Positions 10,900 through 24,904 of a stretch of DNA of 64,000 nucleotides are shown one piece after another (position 1 is the stretch's first letter; every line of letters starts with the position of its first letter). The DNA is from Angiostrongylus vasorum (lineage: Eukaryota; Nematoda; Chromadorea; Rhabditida; Metastrongylidae): the NCBI GenBank assembly GCA_018806985.1, contig JADANN010000140.1:428860-492859 (forward strand), given 5' to 3'. The translations under genes and the position numbers were made by a program. The notes under the pieces were generated by a model. That model had not been told where the DNA came from, did not search any database, and was given only the letters and a program-made list of their open reading frames with translations.

Positions 10900-12010
10900 C
10901 TGGTGGTCGAACTGCGATTTGCTTCAACCGTTCGTCTCCAAGCGTGACATCCCAGGTTAAAAAACCGCCTGTAATTTGCATTCGAAACAGTATTTGACAA
11001 AAAGCTCATTGCAAAAATTATCCTCATTCTTGATGAAAGTCGGCTGTAAAATGACGGAACCCTTAATCGGAGTTTACGAGACAGTGCTGCTAAGCACACT
11101 GGCTCGCCCGTTCACACGTTACCTGTCTGAATGCAAGATCCCCACTCAGTGCATGACCATCGAAACAGTGCTATTGTTCAAGAAGGCTGGCCTCCACGAC
11201 ATCGGCAACTACCGCCCAATCCGCTTGCTGTTTGCCGTCTACAAACTTTTCACTCGAGTCATCTTGAAAGGATTGAGAGAACATTGGACGAAAGGTAGCT
11301 ATGTGAACAAGCAGGGGCTCCGAAAAGGATTTGTACGGGAGGAACACATCCACACGATATCAACACTCACTGAAGTATCGCAAGCTTCACCTCCATCAAT
11401 CTTAAGAAGACCTTCGATATAAATGAGAGAGAAGCAGTCATGGAAGCCCTTGATTCGTGCGCTGTACAAAAAATTACACAAATAAAAGACCACCAGTCCA
11501 CAGCGATGTTAACATAGACGTCAAAAAAGGAGTTAGACAAGGCGATACCATCTCGCCAAAATTATTTACCGTCACCCTCAAGAGCGAAATGCGAGCACTG
11601 AAATAGATAACATGAGAGTGAAAATCGATGGTCAGCAGTTACACGATCTTCGCTTTACTGATGACATCACTCTCTGAACACCAAACATTAGCCAAGCGGA
11701 ACGATTCCTTGCCGACTTTGACAAAGGGCCACCCGACTCTGTGACTGCCTTAACGTATGCGTCAGAAACCTGGTCGCTGCGTAAAAAGATGAAAAATCAC
11801 TCCGCTTTGTTGAACGCGCAGTCGATCGACGATGGTTGAGGTATCCATTTCACACAAGTAAGGGAAATTATTCGAAACCTCGACGTGCGGCAACGATCAA
11901 AAAATCAAAAATGCCGATCTATACGCTAATCAGTCGTTGGTAAGGTGGGCCGAACACATAATGTGTATAAACGGTAACCGATGGACAAAAGCCGTTAGTG
12001 TCTGAAACGC
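10900..12010 (+). pseudogene. RTE reverse transcriptase fragment, decayed
   Basis: The frame 10976-11422 reads LARPFTRYLSECKIPTQ, KAGLHDIGNYRPIRLLFAVY and KLFTRVILKG, the N-terminal RT block of a second RTE lineage. Downstream pieces in other frames include KKGVRQGDTISPKLF (about 11520), the catalytic region LRFTDDIT (about 11650; normally FADD), and, after an internal deletion near 11727, RWAEHIM and NGNRWTKAV (about 11940-12000). Endonuclease and 3' end are missing. The internal deletion joins the catalytic region directly to the post-RT region. Confidence 0.82.
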
Positions 12011-13794
12011 TCTGGGTGTTAAATTCACTGCAGTCTGACCATCGATTCGATGGTCAGAGTTCTCTACGGAAATGTGAGAATAATGATATGATGACCCTAG
12101 TGCGAGCAGAACTCACTGGGCTACTCTTACACGCGACAAGGAAAAGTGGAAGATTTAGGGGAGGTCGCTGGAATCACTAGACGATTAACGGGGCTACAGG
12201 TGACAGGTGTCAGGTGATTATCCAAAGTTGCATAGTGAATTGTGCCTGGGAAAAAGAAATTAGTGAAGGAAATAGAAGAATAGTACTTTTGCAATATGGT
12301 ATTTTCCGATGATATTCGGTCGTTAAGAATTCTTCCACTCCATTCATCGTCAAGATCCTATAGGAGTTTTTCCACTCAGTTTTTCCACTTCGCATAATCA
12401 TAACTTCAGTGAAGGATTCCAGCGATCTAGATTTTCGTAATCAGGAATGGTCAGACATTTTAGCCATCTGTTTATACTCTCTGCACTTAACGGTATTGTA
12501 TTGGGGATCACCCGTGAGTAGAGGAACAGCGTAGTTGATTTCTCCTGTTCTCGATGAATAAGCAAAGAAATTTTGTTGAATTTTTTTAAAAGTTTGCGTA
12601 AAGTTATTTGTTAGAGGCGGCGCTGAGCTAGTTATTGTTTTCCCAGTCATTTCATTGCAAATTTTTACTCAATCGACGCAAATCTTTGTACATGCAACCC
12701 CACCCGGCATGCGTTGACGAATATGACTAGATGAATATGGAAGGAAGCAAGTTCTTCCATTGTAGAAGATTTTGAGACTCTATCATGTGAAGAGATCTGT
12801 GCTTCATGGCAGGTGCAAAATTGCTTTTGTTCAGCATTTAACTACACTCTGCGTCCTGCTTGGAATTGCACCTAAGGAATAATTGGCTGAGGATCCTACA
12901 TTGAGTAGTATAGAGAGTAGATAACAACAATAACAATGTACTACCTGTATTCTCTGTGAAGTCCTTGATCGTCGACTTATTCAAGCCGGTCGCAATGGGA
13001 ATCTCTGATGGTAGCTGAATGGGACCGGGAATGCTTATTCTACTGCGATCGCTCGATGAACACGAAGACTTCACGCTTTTGCAAAAAGGGCTATTATTTC
13101 TTTGCCATCTTCGGCACGAAAGCGGCCATATGTAGTTTGGAAGGCTCTGCTTTGCATACATTGGCTCTTGCTTGGTTTACCACATGGAAACGTAGAACTA
13201 GTTTTTGACTTTCCTAGTTACGAACCTCCAACAGGGCAATCGCACTGCAACATCAAAGCACATGCGCTGCCATGAATTATAAGAACAAAAACAAATGATA
13301 CTAGGAGAATGAATAGAAGTGTTGAAGCAGAAGTACGAACTCAGCGTTTGTCAATCGAAATGAGCTTAACTAAATCACGTTCTGCCAGTTTATTGTAATC
13401 ACTGCATGGCTTCAGAACGATGGTATCGCCTTGAAAAACGGCATTCTATCGGGTACAGGGGAGTTGCTTATACAATGCACCTAGGCTTTTGGTAACATTG
13501 CAGACGATTGTGCTGATTGTGAGAACTGGCGCGAAGTTGGACTCCTTGCTACAAAATGGCGTGACTTAATCGCCACCTAGGTGAAGGGATATTAGCAAAG
13601 CATGTAAAATAAACTCTAATTGAGTTTGTTACGATTGTTTAAAAGTTGTGTATACCAAGAAATGATCGAATGTACTGTGAGTTCACTAAGTGCAGTCATA
13701 ACACTAAAATATTGCTAGAAATCTCTTATCATAGCGAGGATGTTTGCTCAAGAAAATGCGCCGAACACAGCGAAGTGAAAGATATCGTGTGGTA
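12011..13794. other. Stretch without recognised features, one exon-like frame
   Basis: Mostly AT-rich with short frames only. A 107-codon minus-strand frame (13161-12838) includes SRISIPGPIQLPSEIP, and a good splice-donor-like CAG/GTAGTA lies just after ENTG near 12942. No acceptor of the usual TTTCAG type precedes it, so I do not call an exon. Confidence 0.4.
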
Positions 13795-15959
13795 TATATG
13801 AACATCATTGGTGGTAGTGTTCGGAATGGAAAGTGCTGCGATTTCGGTTGAAACTAGTTGTTGTTGACGCTTGACTGGAGCATAAAGCACCAGAAGACGA
13901 CGGCAGTCGAGCTTAATACAGTGAACTCGCAAACCCTGACGATAAAGCTGTTGAGTACATCTTTGAATGAGCTGGCGAGGCACTACTTCAAATCGCATCA
14001 ATGTGGACATATCTGACTAGGGGTTGCCTCGGGACGTTGTAACCAAGGTCGGACGATTTGCACACAGGAACACAGTTCCACATCATTATTCTTTTTTTCT
14101 TTTGGCAAAAAAATCCTTGCAACGGTCTTTAACAAGTATTTTTCTACTCTTTTTCGTGTTCACTTTAATCAGAACCGTACCCGGTTTCGGAGATTTAGCA
14201 TTTGAGAATCTGGATTCGGTAAGGGTGATGACTGTTCAGTCATATGCTAACATCTCGTTTTATATTCAGATGGAACGTCGAATACCGATGATCATCCACC
14301 ATGTGTGAAAACAGCGAATCGTGTTTCTATATTGATGTTAGCAGACCTCTGAAAGATTGTCAGGATGATGTCCGTAATATAGTATAATGAACCACGTAGT
14401 TCGTAGGCGATCGCTTAGTAAAATTAGTTCGACCTGATGTCTTCGCATGGCACTTCAAATTCGCTGGTATGTCATCACCATATTTCTCTAGTCTTTTCAG
14501 TCCTTAGTCAACTACGTACTGCTGCGCTTTGTCAACTGGTCAACATCGCCAGTGGTAACAGCACGCTTGAAGAAGTCATCCATTCATCAACGACTTTGTG
14601 ACGTTTTGGCTGGTTTTCGTATGTTTATTTGTTTCAAGTAGTATTTTTTTACATCGGATATAAATGATATACGCCAGTATGGGCCAAGGACAGATGGTAG
14701 ATACGTGAAAATTCATACGAATTTCTCGCGAAATCGTGCTCAAACACAGGCATTTGTCTCCGCCTGCACAGGTAAACAATGAATGTCGTGAACGATTAAT
14801 ACTAAAGAGAAGAGGGAATTAATTTGCTACGAACTGTTGATTGCGTGCTCTTTTAACTGCCTGCGACGAAGCCCATTGCTATTCATTGGTTACCTCACCG
14901 TTTGCCGATTTGCTTCAACGCTGGAGCGTTCAATTTTCAGAGCTCTTTTCTATTAATCGAGCCCTGAAATGGTAGTTGTGCTAGAACCTTCTCGGATGGT
15001 GATTACATGTGTCAGTGTTGATAGGACCATGATTTCCTGGCTTGTCACTAGATTCGTTGTCTTTCGGCACCAGCGCAAATTTAGTCCGTAAGCTATTTCC
15101 AGAATGCCACAGTTCCATACCTACGAACACCAACTATGTGGAGATATCAGGTGCAGATGTTAGGAGATATCTAAAAGATTGTCATGATGATGTTCATAGT
15201 GCAAAATGAATCACGTAGTTCGTAGACGGTTACCTAGTAAAATTAAAAGGGCCTTATACCTTTCTTTGATTTTTTTTTCGTTAAGCGAAGTCACCTACAG
15301 GTCATCACCATTTCCTTTACTCTTTGTTTTCAATCCTTCAGTAATCATCATCATTGTGCGCTTCTTATGCGGGGCAACGATAGTGATTCGAATGCGAGTA
15401 ATTCACGCTTCTTTTGATGCGCAATCACAAGGTTGCTACTCTATTTCTTACTCCAACAAAATTGAAGTTTCGGCAGATTTCGCTTTCATTGGAACGTGGA
15501 AAGGCCAAGTTGACTGCAGACCACCCTGCGAAACACCTCCACCGAATACTGCCTGAATAGTTTGTATTCCTATGGTAATGACCACAATCTCTGTTCCTCA
15601 TATCACTTGGCAATCCTGTAGTATGGCAATGTTTACATCTCATCATTCCTAGCACAAATTAATCACCGTATTATGGAAGAGCACTTCATAGCTGCGCAGT
15701 AAGTCGTTAGGATATTTTTTGCACCTCTTCGTCTCGATTTATCACTTCAACCATCTGTATACTACAGATACACCTATTCTTGTTTACTGTTGCGCCTTGT
15801 ATATCTATTTATGAGCCCCAGCCAACCGCAGCCGTCCTATAGGCTCCACCCATCTGCGGATTGGCGACTGCTCTCTTGATGCACAACAATAGTGTTCTCC
15901 ACTTCCTTGCTACAATGGTTCGTGGCCAGCTGTGTGCAATGTCATTATCTCGCTCTCAT
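13795..15959 (+). repeat. R4 repeat, left arm of a large inverted pair
   Basis: Near-identical, in inverse orientation, to 27465-25331. A third, more diverged copy lies at 42420-44420 (same orientation as the right arm) and part of it recurs at 16380-16995. The inner edge is sharp: homology stops after CTCGCTCTCAT at 15959. Inside the arm a ~100-bp module recurs (near 14360-14470 and 15160-15260, with ACGTAGTTCGTAG). A 116-codon frame at 15206-15556 is kept in the right arm but has stops in the third copy, so it is probably not a gene. Confidence 0.8.
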
Positions 15960-16379
15960 AGCACCACAATAGTACTGTGTAAGATATTTTGCAGCTGCCA
16001 GTACATTCACTTGCTCTCTATACTACCTCTACCTGTTGATCACGTTGTTGCTTATAATTTTTACATTGATAGTATGATTATTGCCATTTCGTTATTGTTT
16101 GATTACTGTTGTTACATAAAAGTTCAATTCTCCAAGCTTGAGATGTTGCTCTGCCAAACATCAATAAAGTCCCACATGGCAGCTTCTTACGAAGTCGAGC
16201 ATTCTACTTAAATCTATTAATTATTTGGTGCCGATAACTGACTCATAGACATAATTCCCAATGGCAAATTCCAGATTCTGGCGCATCGGCCTAAGTGCTA
16301 CAGCAACATTTTCATTGCTAACGACATACACAGATTAGTAATCATCTTGCATCCATTATTTCATGACAGTTTGTCAGAT
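15960..16379. other. Spacer between R4 arm and partial R4 copy
   Basis: Homology with the right arm ends at 15959. I see no protein motif, no simple repeat and no match to the other families here. Confidence 0.4.
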
Positions 16380-16995
16380 TTCCTATTTTCTAGTTAATCC
16401 TCTGAAATCGGAATAAGGTGTCACACGATAGGGTAGGGTAATGGCACGAGGTGAAGATACCTTAAAACTAATGCGAATTTCTCACGAAATCAGCCTCAAA
16501 CATAGGTGTAGGAAAATGGCAGAAATCGTCTGCTGTTAATACCCAAAATAAAAAAAATAATTGCTAGGAATAGCTATTTACGTGTTGTTTTGAGTGCTAG
16601 CGGTGGGAACCGTTGTTTTTCACTCGTTACCTCACTGCTTGACGGTTTTCCGGGTAGACTGGAGCTTTCCACTTTCAGTGTAGTGGATCTCTTCTCTACT
16701 AATCGAATAAATGTTCCTCTTGAATTCCTGAAGTGGTAACAATGCTGGAACTTCCTCGGATCGTCACCGCACCTATCACTGTAGATGGGACCAGCATTTC
16801 CTTATTTGTTAGTGTATTCGTTCCCATACAGCATCGAGCCATTCTTAGCAAAAATCCAGTTCAGAAGGAGGCTTCTGGTAATTTCTTAGGGTCGACGATA
16901 CTGCCGGAGGGTGAACCGTTTCCGGTATACTGTAGTTCTACACTATAGACACCAACTATGGGTGATGAAAGTCACAGGGAACAAGAAACTTGAAT
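16380..16995 (+). repeat. R4 partial copy, diverged
   Basis: Aligns with 14710-15145 of the left arm (for example TTACCTCACCGTTTGC-like and CACCAACTATG-like runs), in the same orientation but much more diverged. It is cut off where the R3 palindrome begins. Confidence 0.6.
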
Positions 16996-17610
16996 AGGAA
17001 TATTATAATTTTAACTTTTTATTTACTGCATACTCTTTTTTAAAGGCCGGGTGTATTGCGAAATATAACTTCAATGGTGCTGAGATATTTGCCAAACTCC
17101 AGACTGCAGGTTTATGCGGTGGGGAACGAACGCGCTGCTGTCCTTTCCGCAGAGTAACGCGTTCACCATCACACCATGCGAGTCCTTCGTTTCACCTGTC
17201 TCTCAGCTAGTTCTGTCGACCTTTGCCATCACCAATCATCCGTCAGCTGGACTGATCTGGAGAGCCCAAATCGGCAGCGAATGCAGTTATATTTTGCAAT
17301 GCACCCTGCCATTAAAAAAGAGTAGGCAGTAAATAATAACTTGAAATTGTGGTTATAACTACAGCACCAGCTTAAGTGGGTTCGTTGCCGATGTGGGCTG
17401 CCCAGATCAATCCCGCTGACGGGTGATTGCTGACGGCAGAAATCGATAGAACTAGCTGAGAGACAGGCGAAACGAAAGAGCCGCATGGTATAGTGGTGAA
17501 CGCGTTACTCCCCCGAAAGGACAGTAGCGCGTCCGTTCCCCACCACATACACCTGCGGTCCTGAGTTTTGCAAATATCTCAGCATCATTGTAGCAGTATT
17601 ATCTTATGAC
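16996..17610. repeat. R3 palindromic repeat pair with tRNA-like module
   Basis: Two R3 units lie in inverted orientation (minus unit 16996-17345, plus unit 17345-17610). Each ends in an inverted copy of TTGCAAATATCTCAGCAT-type sequence and a poly-A-rich motif AAAAAAGAGTAGGCAGTAAAT. The tRNA-like core on the plus strand (about 17485-17544) has ATGGTATAGTGGTGAACGCG and GCGCGTCCGTTCCCCACC. The same junction between units occurs at 43145-43750, so the pair moves or was copied as one unit. Confidence 0.65.
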
Positions 17611-20600
17611 GTATTCAGTAAACTCTCGGTCTCACTAAAGCTATCAGTTCCAGAGAATTCCGTTTCTTGAAGATTCTCCCGTTGATTTTTCTAGGTAAAA
17701 CCACTTCTGTTCTCTAATTCGGGGATGTTTTTCTCCTAGTGTCGCTTATTGTACAAATCGTACTTCGGTGTTCGGCACGAAGTCGCGTGGAAGCCTTCAT
17801 ATTTTGCAGCCAGCCGACCTAAACACGCCGATGTGGGCTCATTTTATAGACAATTAGTTTTTTCCAAGTTTTTTTTTCTTGAAGTCTTAAGTCGCAGACA
17901 TTTCATCGTGGTCGCAGGTGTTTTTTAGTTAGTAGTAAAATACCGTACTCCTTTCTATTCTTCTTAACATCCATCACATTTCACTGAAACATTCATGAGG
18001 ACCAGGTTTTGTCTTTTTTTACTTTGTTGAATAAAGACATTTTTATGCAATTTATCCGATAACGAACAGAAATCTTGTTCCTCCTTAAAATTCATGTTCA
18101 TTAGTTGCTGTTCATAGATCTGAATGTGTCTGCAACGCTCCGTGAAGGTGCTGGCTTCTAAGAGAGAATAGGCTTAAGAATAAGAGAGAATAGAGAGGTA
18201 AGAGAGAATAGGAGAATAGTAGAACGGTAGTTAGCAAATCTTTCTTACTGCATTGATTATGGCCTCAAACAAATATGTTCTACACGAAGACAGTAGAAAA
18301 TAGTTACGGGGGGTTCTGTGATTGCCTTTTAAACCACGTTCGGTACGATGATACGAACTATCTCAGTTGATAGGAAGGAAACCCCCACACACGTTACCTT
18401 GATAAAATTTACAACAATACACGATATTTGAGTCACTGACAAGGGCAGCGTAACTTCGAGCAAATGAAGTCAATGTGGCCATTACTCAATTCTTCATTTC
18501 TTTGGTAAGCATATAAGTTCCAATAGTTTGCACCTTTGTCGTGGCCATGGTGTGTTAATTAGTTCGAAACTGCGATTTGCAGATGGAGTCATAAACAGAA
18601 ACTATTTTTTGGTAACGAAAGATAGTTCTACACCAAAGTTCGGTTGGTGTAGAAACGCTGCCATTTTGGGCTAAATCTATTGAGATGACGTGTACCCATC
18701 CAATCCACAATGGTTGCACCCTGTATGCGACGACGACAGATAATATTTAGATGCAGTCTGAATGAAACTTTGCGGAAACTGCAACCAATGAATTAGAATT
18801 TGTGCTGAGGACCCACAATTTTTTTCTGAAGAGAGACATTTCAACTATTCAACCAGTCTCTCAAAGTATTGAAACTCGTGACATCATAGCATGAAAAAAG
18901 AACACCCTACTAATCGGTTTTCCCACATCTTAAAACTACTTTAGGAATGTAAGTGTACAACTGTTAATTTACACATTAGGGAAACCGTGGTAAGGCAACA
19001 CTGAGAATGGGATCTGGTACGAAAGCCGTTTACCGTGGAAATTTATAATAGTGGCAAAGGTTAAACTGTAGAAAAAAAACCGAACAAAAAGGGCGTGTTG
19101 CTTTGAGCTTGGGTTTAATATCCATGTAGTTTGCTTACTTATTTGATTATCTTCCAAATCAATGGTCTTTTTTTGGTGCAAACATTGAGCATCACTTGTA
19201 CGCTCTGAGTCTTCATTCGTCTTCGTCGCACAGCAGAGGTTCCAAATGACTACTACTCGATCTAATGGAACAGCTCTGGATGAGAAGATACCTAATCATG
19301 GATTGTCACTTCCAGAATTGATTTTTTGTGTTATTTATCTTCTCGGTTGTTCTACTGACTATCTTTGAACGACTCATTGTGTACCACAATGTAAACATGC
19401 TCTCTGGCACCCGTTGGTACTTATACATGAGAATTATTACTATTATGAGAACTACTACAAGAATAATTGAGATACCATTTACAAAAGATGGAGTTTAGCA
19501 GGCGGTTAGAGTTGCTAGTCAATAAGCACATACTCGTTTGTTCGATCTCTACTAAACTGTCATGTCGTTAAATTGATATAAAAACTTCCGTGGAAGTGTA
19601 GAAAACGCCTTGTATACTAATGAATATAGGTATATATATAGGCCCATCCTTAGTCATCGTAGAGGTCAGATATAAATTTGATCAGCTATGCGTTGCTTGA
19701 TGAAGTCGAAGGGATGAGGCATTGCTAGGTGATTGATAAACGCGAGCCACCTCGTCGCCCGCCTTTTTATTCGAAAGATATAAGTGAATGCGTTTTACTT
19801 AAGCTTATTCGCCTAATCCACTTCCTCTAGTTGCCATGTCATTCGAACGTACCATTTTGTTTATAATGACTTGCTTACGTTATTCCACTGATGACTGCAA
19901 TATCATTTTACACGTGGTTTTTTTTCTTCTTCCAAATCTTCTGTCACCGTCAGATTTCCGACTAACCGAAAGACTTTTGCATGCGACGCGTTTATCGGCG
20001 TCTATATCCAAACATGCCGTTTTCGTTAAGGACACAAATATGTTGGATCTAGTGTGACCGATTATCCTTCCAAATCATGTGCATCCACAGGTGATGGTAT
20101 CCTGCTGATAGCGGGCGGTCGTTGATCGATTAATACGGGGTGATAGCAAATAGCATGGGTGTTTTCAGAAATAGAAAAACGAGGGACTTTTGTGAACGCC
20201 TGAGCAACACCAATTGTTCTATCGTGTATGGGTCATTCTCAAAGGAGTCGAGTAAAAAATCACATTTCACAACAAACTGACAAGCATAGAGATCTTTGGA
20301 TTCCCGATTTTTTAGCGATAGGAAACGGCTGTATGCAGAAAAAAAAGTTGCAATGCCCTTGAAATTAATGGTGTGTTAAGGTTGCCGTATGTCACCCAGT
20401 TCTCCTCTGCGCTCTTTCTACTTTTTCTTCTCAGGATTTATTTTTTCCAGCAGACAACATTTTCTCTTCGAAAGCTGACCTTTTTCCCTAAGAATACAGA
20501 ATGTTGTTTATCAAGACCAATGAAAGAGAGCTGCCACGGAAGACTGAGAGAATCTTTTCCTACGTCTGGAAGCAGTAACTGTGATTTTGGCTACGAATAA

Positions 20601-21924
20601 CAATCGAACTAAAAAGTAGTCCAGTTGTTCGATGACACACCTTCGATGTGATTACAGCAGGTTATCACCATTGGATATGAGAGAGTGTCTGTTGAGATCT
20701 GCGTTTCAACGAAAATTGTCTAAATTTGAAAGGGCCATTTACAAAACCATCATGGGGATCCCTTTATAGAAGATATAACATCCTACTTTTTGTGACGATC
20801 TTCTAGTAGAACAACGCAGTTCCAAACGTGTAGCTCTAGCAAAATGTTCATGAATGCGCCATGAAAGAAACTACATAGCCCTTAGCCCAGGACTTCCTCA
20901 CATTCAGTCTACATTAGAGTCTACAATTCTGAAAGTTATTCAGATTAAAGGAAAACCAGCTTGGTTTTGGAAATCAAATTTTTTTTGTGTAAAGTTTTTT
21001 ATTTTGGCGAGGATAACTTCTAACTAGAAAATAAACCATTAGGGCCACTACAACGTGATATTTAGTGAAAGGAAAATACTACCGATGTTACTGTAGGCGA
21101 ATTTTTTATTCATAAAATATAGAACACTTTCACCGCCTTACTTACAGTTTATCGTGCACTGCAGGGATTTTACTCATCTTCTGTGGTGCGCATCCTAGCG
21201 TTTTTCCTATTTTTTCTGGTTTTCGCTCCGCCGTCATCCGTGAAGGTTTTCGAACTTTTCGCATGTGGGGTCGGCAACTACACGACGATTGTCTCCTTCC
21301 TTATTCAATGAAGGCTGGTCGAGTCTCACTGCCTCCGTCCGCAAGTCGATCTTGGGGTAACTATGCATTTGGGGCACTCCTAGATGTAGTGCATCAAAGA
21401 GAGCACATATTTTGAAAGGGTGATAAATAAATAACCAGTGGGCTAGTGCACAAATAAAACGACCCCACTAGGGAATATCTTTTTATCGAGGACACAACTT
21501 GACTAGAAAGTGCTGGATAACGTTGTTATAGGCCACTAGCAGGCAGTGTCACTCGACGCAGATGCGGAATCAATCAACAATCATCCAACGCTTTCCACAA
21601 CTGGGAGTGCGAGAGCGCCACTTCTCCCGCTCGAGCACGTGCGACCACGTACGGGTCTTGTTTATACATGCGACGTCTTCGCTGATTTCTCCCGCCTCTC
21701 AGTGTAGGCAGAAGGCCCCTTCTTGTGCGGCTACCACTTCCTCCCTGCTATTTGGCGCCCCACTACGTAGCCTTTCCACTAAACGGCTCGTTGTTTTTCA
21801 TGAATCAAAAGCTGCCAAATATGCTAAGGATTGCGTTGTTTTCTGACAAACTCTTAAGCACTAGAGGGTAAGCTAATTCGAGCAATTTAAAACTGCTTGG
21901 CGTTTGTTTTGAAGTCTTCCCAAC
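17611..21924. other. 4.3 kb without recognised features
   Basis: The longest frames here are under 100 codons (for example 19836-20057 and 21562-21846) and none shows a known motif. It does not align by eye with the other repeat families in the window, so it may be single-copy intergenic or intronic sequence. One short GA-rich array is listed separately. Confidence 0.45.
18155..18226 (+). repeat. Short imperfect tandem array (AAGAGAGAATAG-like)
   Basis: Four imperfect occurrences of AAGAGAGAATAG or a close variant within about 70 bases. Confidence 0.7.
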
Positions 21925-22310
21925 TGTTTACTGCCTCATTCTAACTGGGGGGGGTGTTCCTGGGTGTCGGACTACAATGTACAGAGAGGGGATTCATTTC
22001 CCTAGGCATGGTCACCCAAACTGAGATGTCCGGCGTTTCCATCAGGAAGCCTAGCTAAGAATAGATCAATAGCAGGATCCAACACCGTCCTGGTATCGAA
22101 CTGTTCCAATGGTGGTAAATCTACCGCTGATCCACTAGGGTGGCGACTGCCGGTGGTGGTGGCGACCTGGGGCAGACTTTAGCTATGCTTATCTCGGGAC
22201 CCCAGAGAGGCAAAATGGCCAAACCAGCAAAACTCCGAAAAGTGGAGACTATGCTGGGACCGCACAACCAGCGAGGATGGGCCGTCCAAGTGTCTACGTG
22301 CCCAAGTGTC
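21925..22310 (-). repeat. R2 interspersed repeat
   Basis: Full-length inverse copy. On the minus strand it begins near TTGGACGGCCCATCC and ends with AACAGTTGGGAAG. R2 copies are about 390 bp, lack visible terminal inverted repeats, and occur about eleven times in this window. Confidence 0.75.
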
Positions 22311-22319
22311 TTGAAGTAT

Positions 22320-24010
22320 TTACTAACGAAACTTGTTGTAATTGTCGTTGAATGTGGCCTTATTCATGGTTTTACATAGTGCTGCCACTTATTTTTTATC
22401 TCTACTCTATTTTGTGGCGTTAGTGCATTTACTACTATTCCCGCAAGAAATCTTGAAAGACAGTGAGCACAGCCCTCGGGGTTTTAAATTTCAGCTCTTT
22501 GTGCGCATGTACACTGCAGTCGGCTGCTTCAGTAGGTCACTTTACTATTTAACAATTTGTATCTGTGAACGGGTGGTGTTTGCGATGAAGCCGCTATGCC
22601 ATTAAATTGGCTTTATGTGATTTTCGGACAATGGAAGTTGGTGGTTTGTCACACTTCGGCAATACTCTGGACGACCACAGAATATATGCTCTTCACTACA
22701 CAAAAAGAATCTTCACGGATTTATGCTCTTTCTTTATTCTTTAATGTTACTCTTGAATGCAAGCGTGCCATATCGTCCGCACGAACGAGTTGCGAACTGC
22801 GTCGTATACTGCGTTTACGTGTTCCTCAGTGTATGACCACAACGCCACCAGATGACATTATTGTGTCTGCACGTCTTTGGAATTGGAGACATTGTGGACA
22901 CCGTGGTATTCATTTTCAGCTCAGTGGTCTGCCAAATTTATTGACCGCACTGTTGATTTTCATCTGTTAGCTAATTGAAAACAAGTCGAGGCACTTACTT
23001 ACTTGGGTATTTGGACGGCCCCCTTATCATTGGTTTGGCGAGCCCCAGCACGATTTCGATTTTCTTGGAGATTTACTGGTCTAGCTATTGTAGTTCTCTG
23101 GAGTCCGGATGTCGGCCTAGCGAAAGTCTGCTCCAGGTCGCCGTCACCACAGGTAGCCGCTGCCATTGTGGATCGGAGGGAGATTTACCACCAAACGGCT
23201 AGCTTTGATACGGGGACGGTGGTAGATCATAGTATTGTTTCACTGTTAGCTGGGCTTCGTGATAGAAACGCTGGAGTCAAAATAGAGTGAGTGAAATCAA
23301 AAAAGGGGGTTCCGCTCATTTAGTAATTTACAAAAAGAACACCACCCTGGATTACTTCGTTTCTCGGGGATACACCCTAAAATAAAACGCTTCGAAAAAA
23401 TCTGCTGAATATAAATGATCAGACCATGGAGAGGACTTTATACACGTTATTCATTTACCAATGTATTAGACGCGAATGTCAATACTACTAATGTGTAATA
23501 AAGCTGATAGTGATAATAGTGCTTATATTACTAGAACTGCAAATTGTGGCTGACAAGAGCTGCACATAAAAAAAGGGCCTGGTGACCGATGGGGTTTGTT
23601 GCACCGCATTTTTTGTAGCGGCACCCAAACCTTACCCCTCATAATTTCTCATCGACTTTCTAGAAAATGCAACTCAAAGTCGCTTACTAAGTCACCTGAA
23701 CTTTCACAGTTTTCCAACTTTTTGCACCACCAGGATTAGGTTTGGTCAGGCGGGGCGGGATCATATTAAATGCGATTACTGGTATGGAAGAGATCTCATA
23801 TTCTTCAATCAAACCAGGTAGTTTTTGTGTCAAGATGGGCACTGCATAATTAAATAGTCGACTTCGTCCGTGATAAGAGGGAGTAATACTGGGATATGCG
23901 CCACAGCGATGCATCCTGAAGCGCTTTCCGGAATTCAGGACGTTCGTCATTTTCTTCCCTGTATTGCACCGAACCTGGGGTGTCCTGTCCTCATCGAACA
24001 CCTGTCACCT
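22320..24010 (+). repeat. R1 copy 2 with internal R2 (22990-23290)
   Basis: Aligns with 1-792 and 4021-4900. The R1/R2 junction near 22975 (AGCTAATTGAAAAC then ACTTACTTACTTGG) is identical in layout to 650-680, so R2 was in R1 before the copies separated. A 124-codon frame at 22596-22970 recurs at 25304-24930 but is broken in copy 1. Confidence 0.7.
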
Positions 24011-24610
24011 GTCGTCAACTGTAGTCCCGTTGATCGTCGACTATGAGTTTCCCGTGTCACGCAAGTCAGGGGAAGGGATGTTCGATGTCGAGTGATTTGA
24101 GCGGGTGCCACTAAATATTCCATTTTTCACTGTCACGCACAACAGTAGCCCAGTGCGTTCTGCTCGCTCTAGGGACTCGTCAAGCAACATATCTTTCTTC
24201 TAGGCTCTTCGTGAAGAACTCTGTCCATCGGGTCGGTGGTCTTCTTGCAGTACGTTTGGCTTTTTCCCGAGGAATCAGTCACTAAAGGCTCTTGTAAATC
24301 GGTTGTCATTCATACGCGTTAAGTGTCCGGCCCATCTTATCTTCGACTGTTTGGCGTATAGAGTGACATCTTTGACTTTTCAACGTTGACGCAGGTCGGA
24401 GCTTCGGATCCCTTCCCTGACTGGCGTGACATGGGATGCGCCTAGCATCGTCCTTTTGACTGCGCGTTCAATAATGCTGAGTGATTTTTCACCATGTTTA
24501 CGCACCGGTCAGGGTTTCTGAAGGATCTGAAGCATGGCGTTAATGCAGGAAGAACCGTTGAGTCGAAAAGGTGGGCACAGAGTGGGGTGTTCATTGCTCC
24601 TTTCACTGCA
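24011..24610 (-). pseudogene. RTE C-terminal fragment, minus strand
   Basis: On the minus strand the translation gives EKSLSIIERAVKRTMLGASH, then SDLRQR, DVTLYAKQSKIRWAGHLTR and NDNRFTRAFSD, the region after the RT core in the second RTE lineage. It interrupts R1 copy 2: the flanks 23960-24010 and 24611-24680 are contiguous in copy 1 at about 4890-4980. Stops and frameshifts are present. Confidence 0.8.
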
Positions 24611-24870
24611 TCCTCGATGGAGCATGTCGTTCGCAGTTGATAACCACAGATACTAACTGGCTCTTGTGAATCGCCTTTCTTCCGGAAAGCTAATGGGGTG
24701 ATTTAAAGCACTAGTCACCGTATGCATTGTCTTATCCACATGGAACTTGCTGGAAAAGTAGGTGTAGATGTTTGTATATAGGTAGAGGAGTATGAGAAGA
24801 TTTATTTCGTGAACTACAAATAAACTTGGAGTCAGTTCTTATGAGCAACCAACAGCTGAAAATAAATTCT
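24611..24870 (+). repeat. R1 copy 2, second block
   Basis: Resumes R1 after the RTE fragment and matches 4960-5180 (for example TAATGGGGTGATTTAAAGCA and GTATGCATTGTCTTATCC). Confidence 0.7.
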
Positions 24871-24904
24871 AGGAATACAACAACAGGAATACAACAACTA
24901 ACTA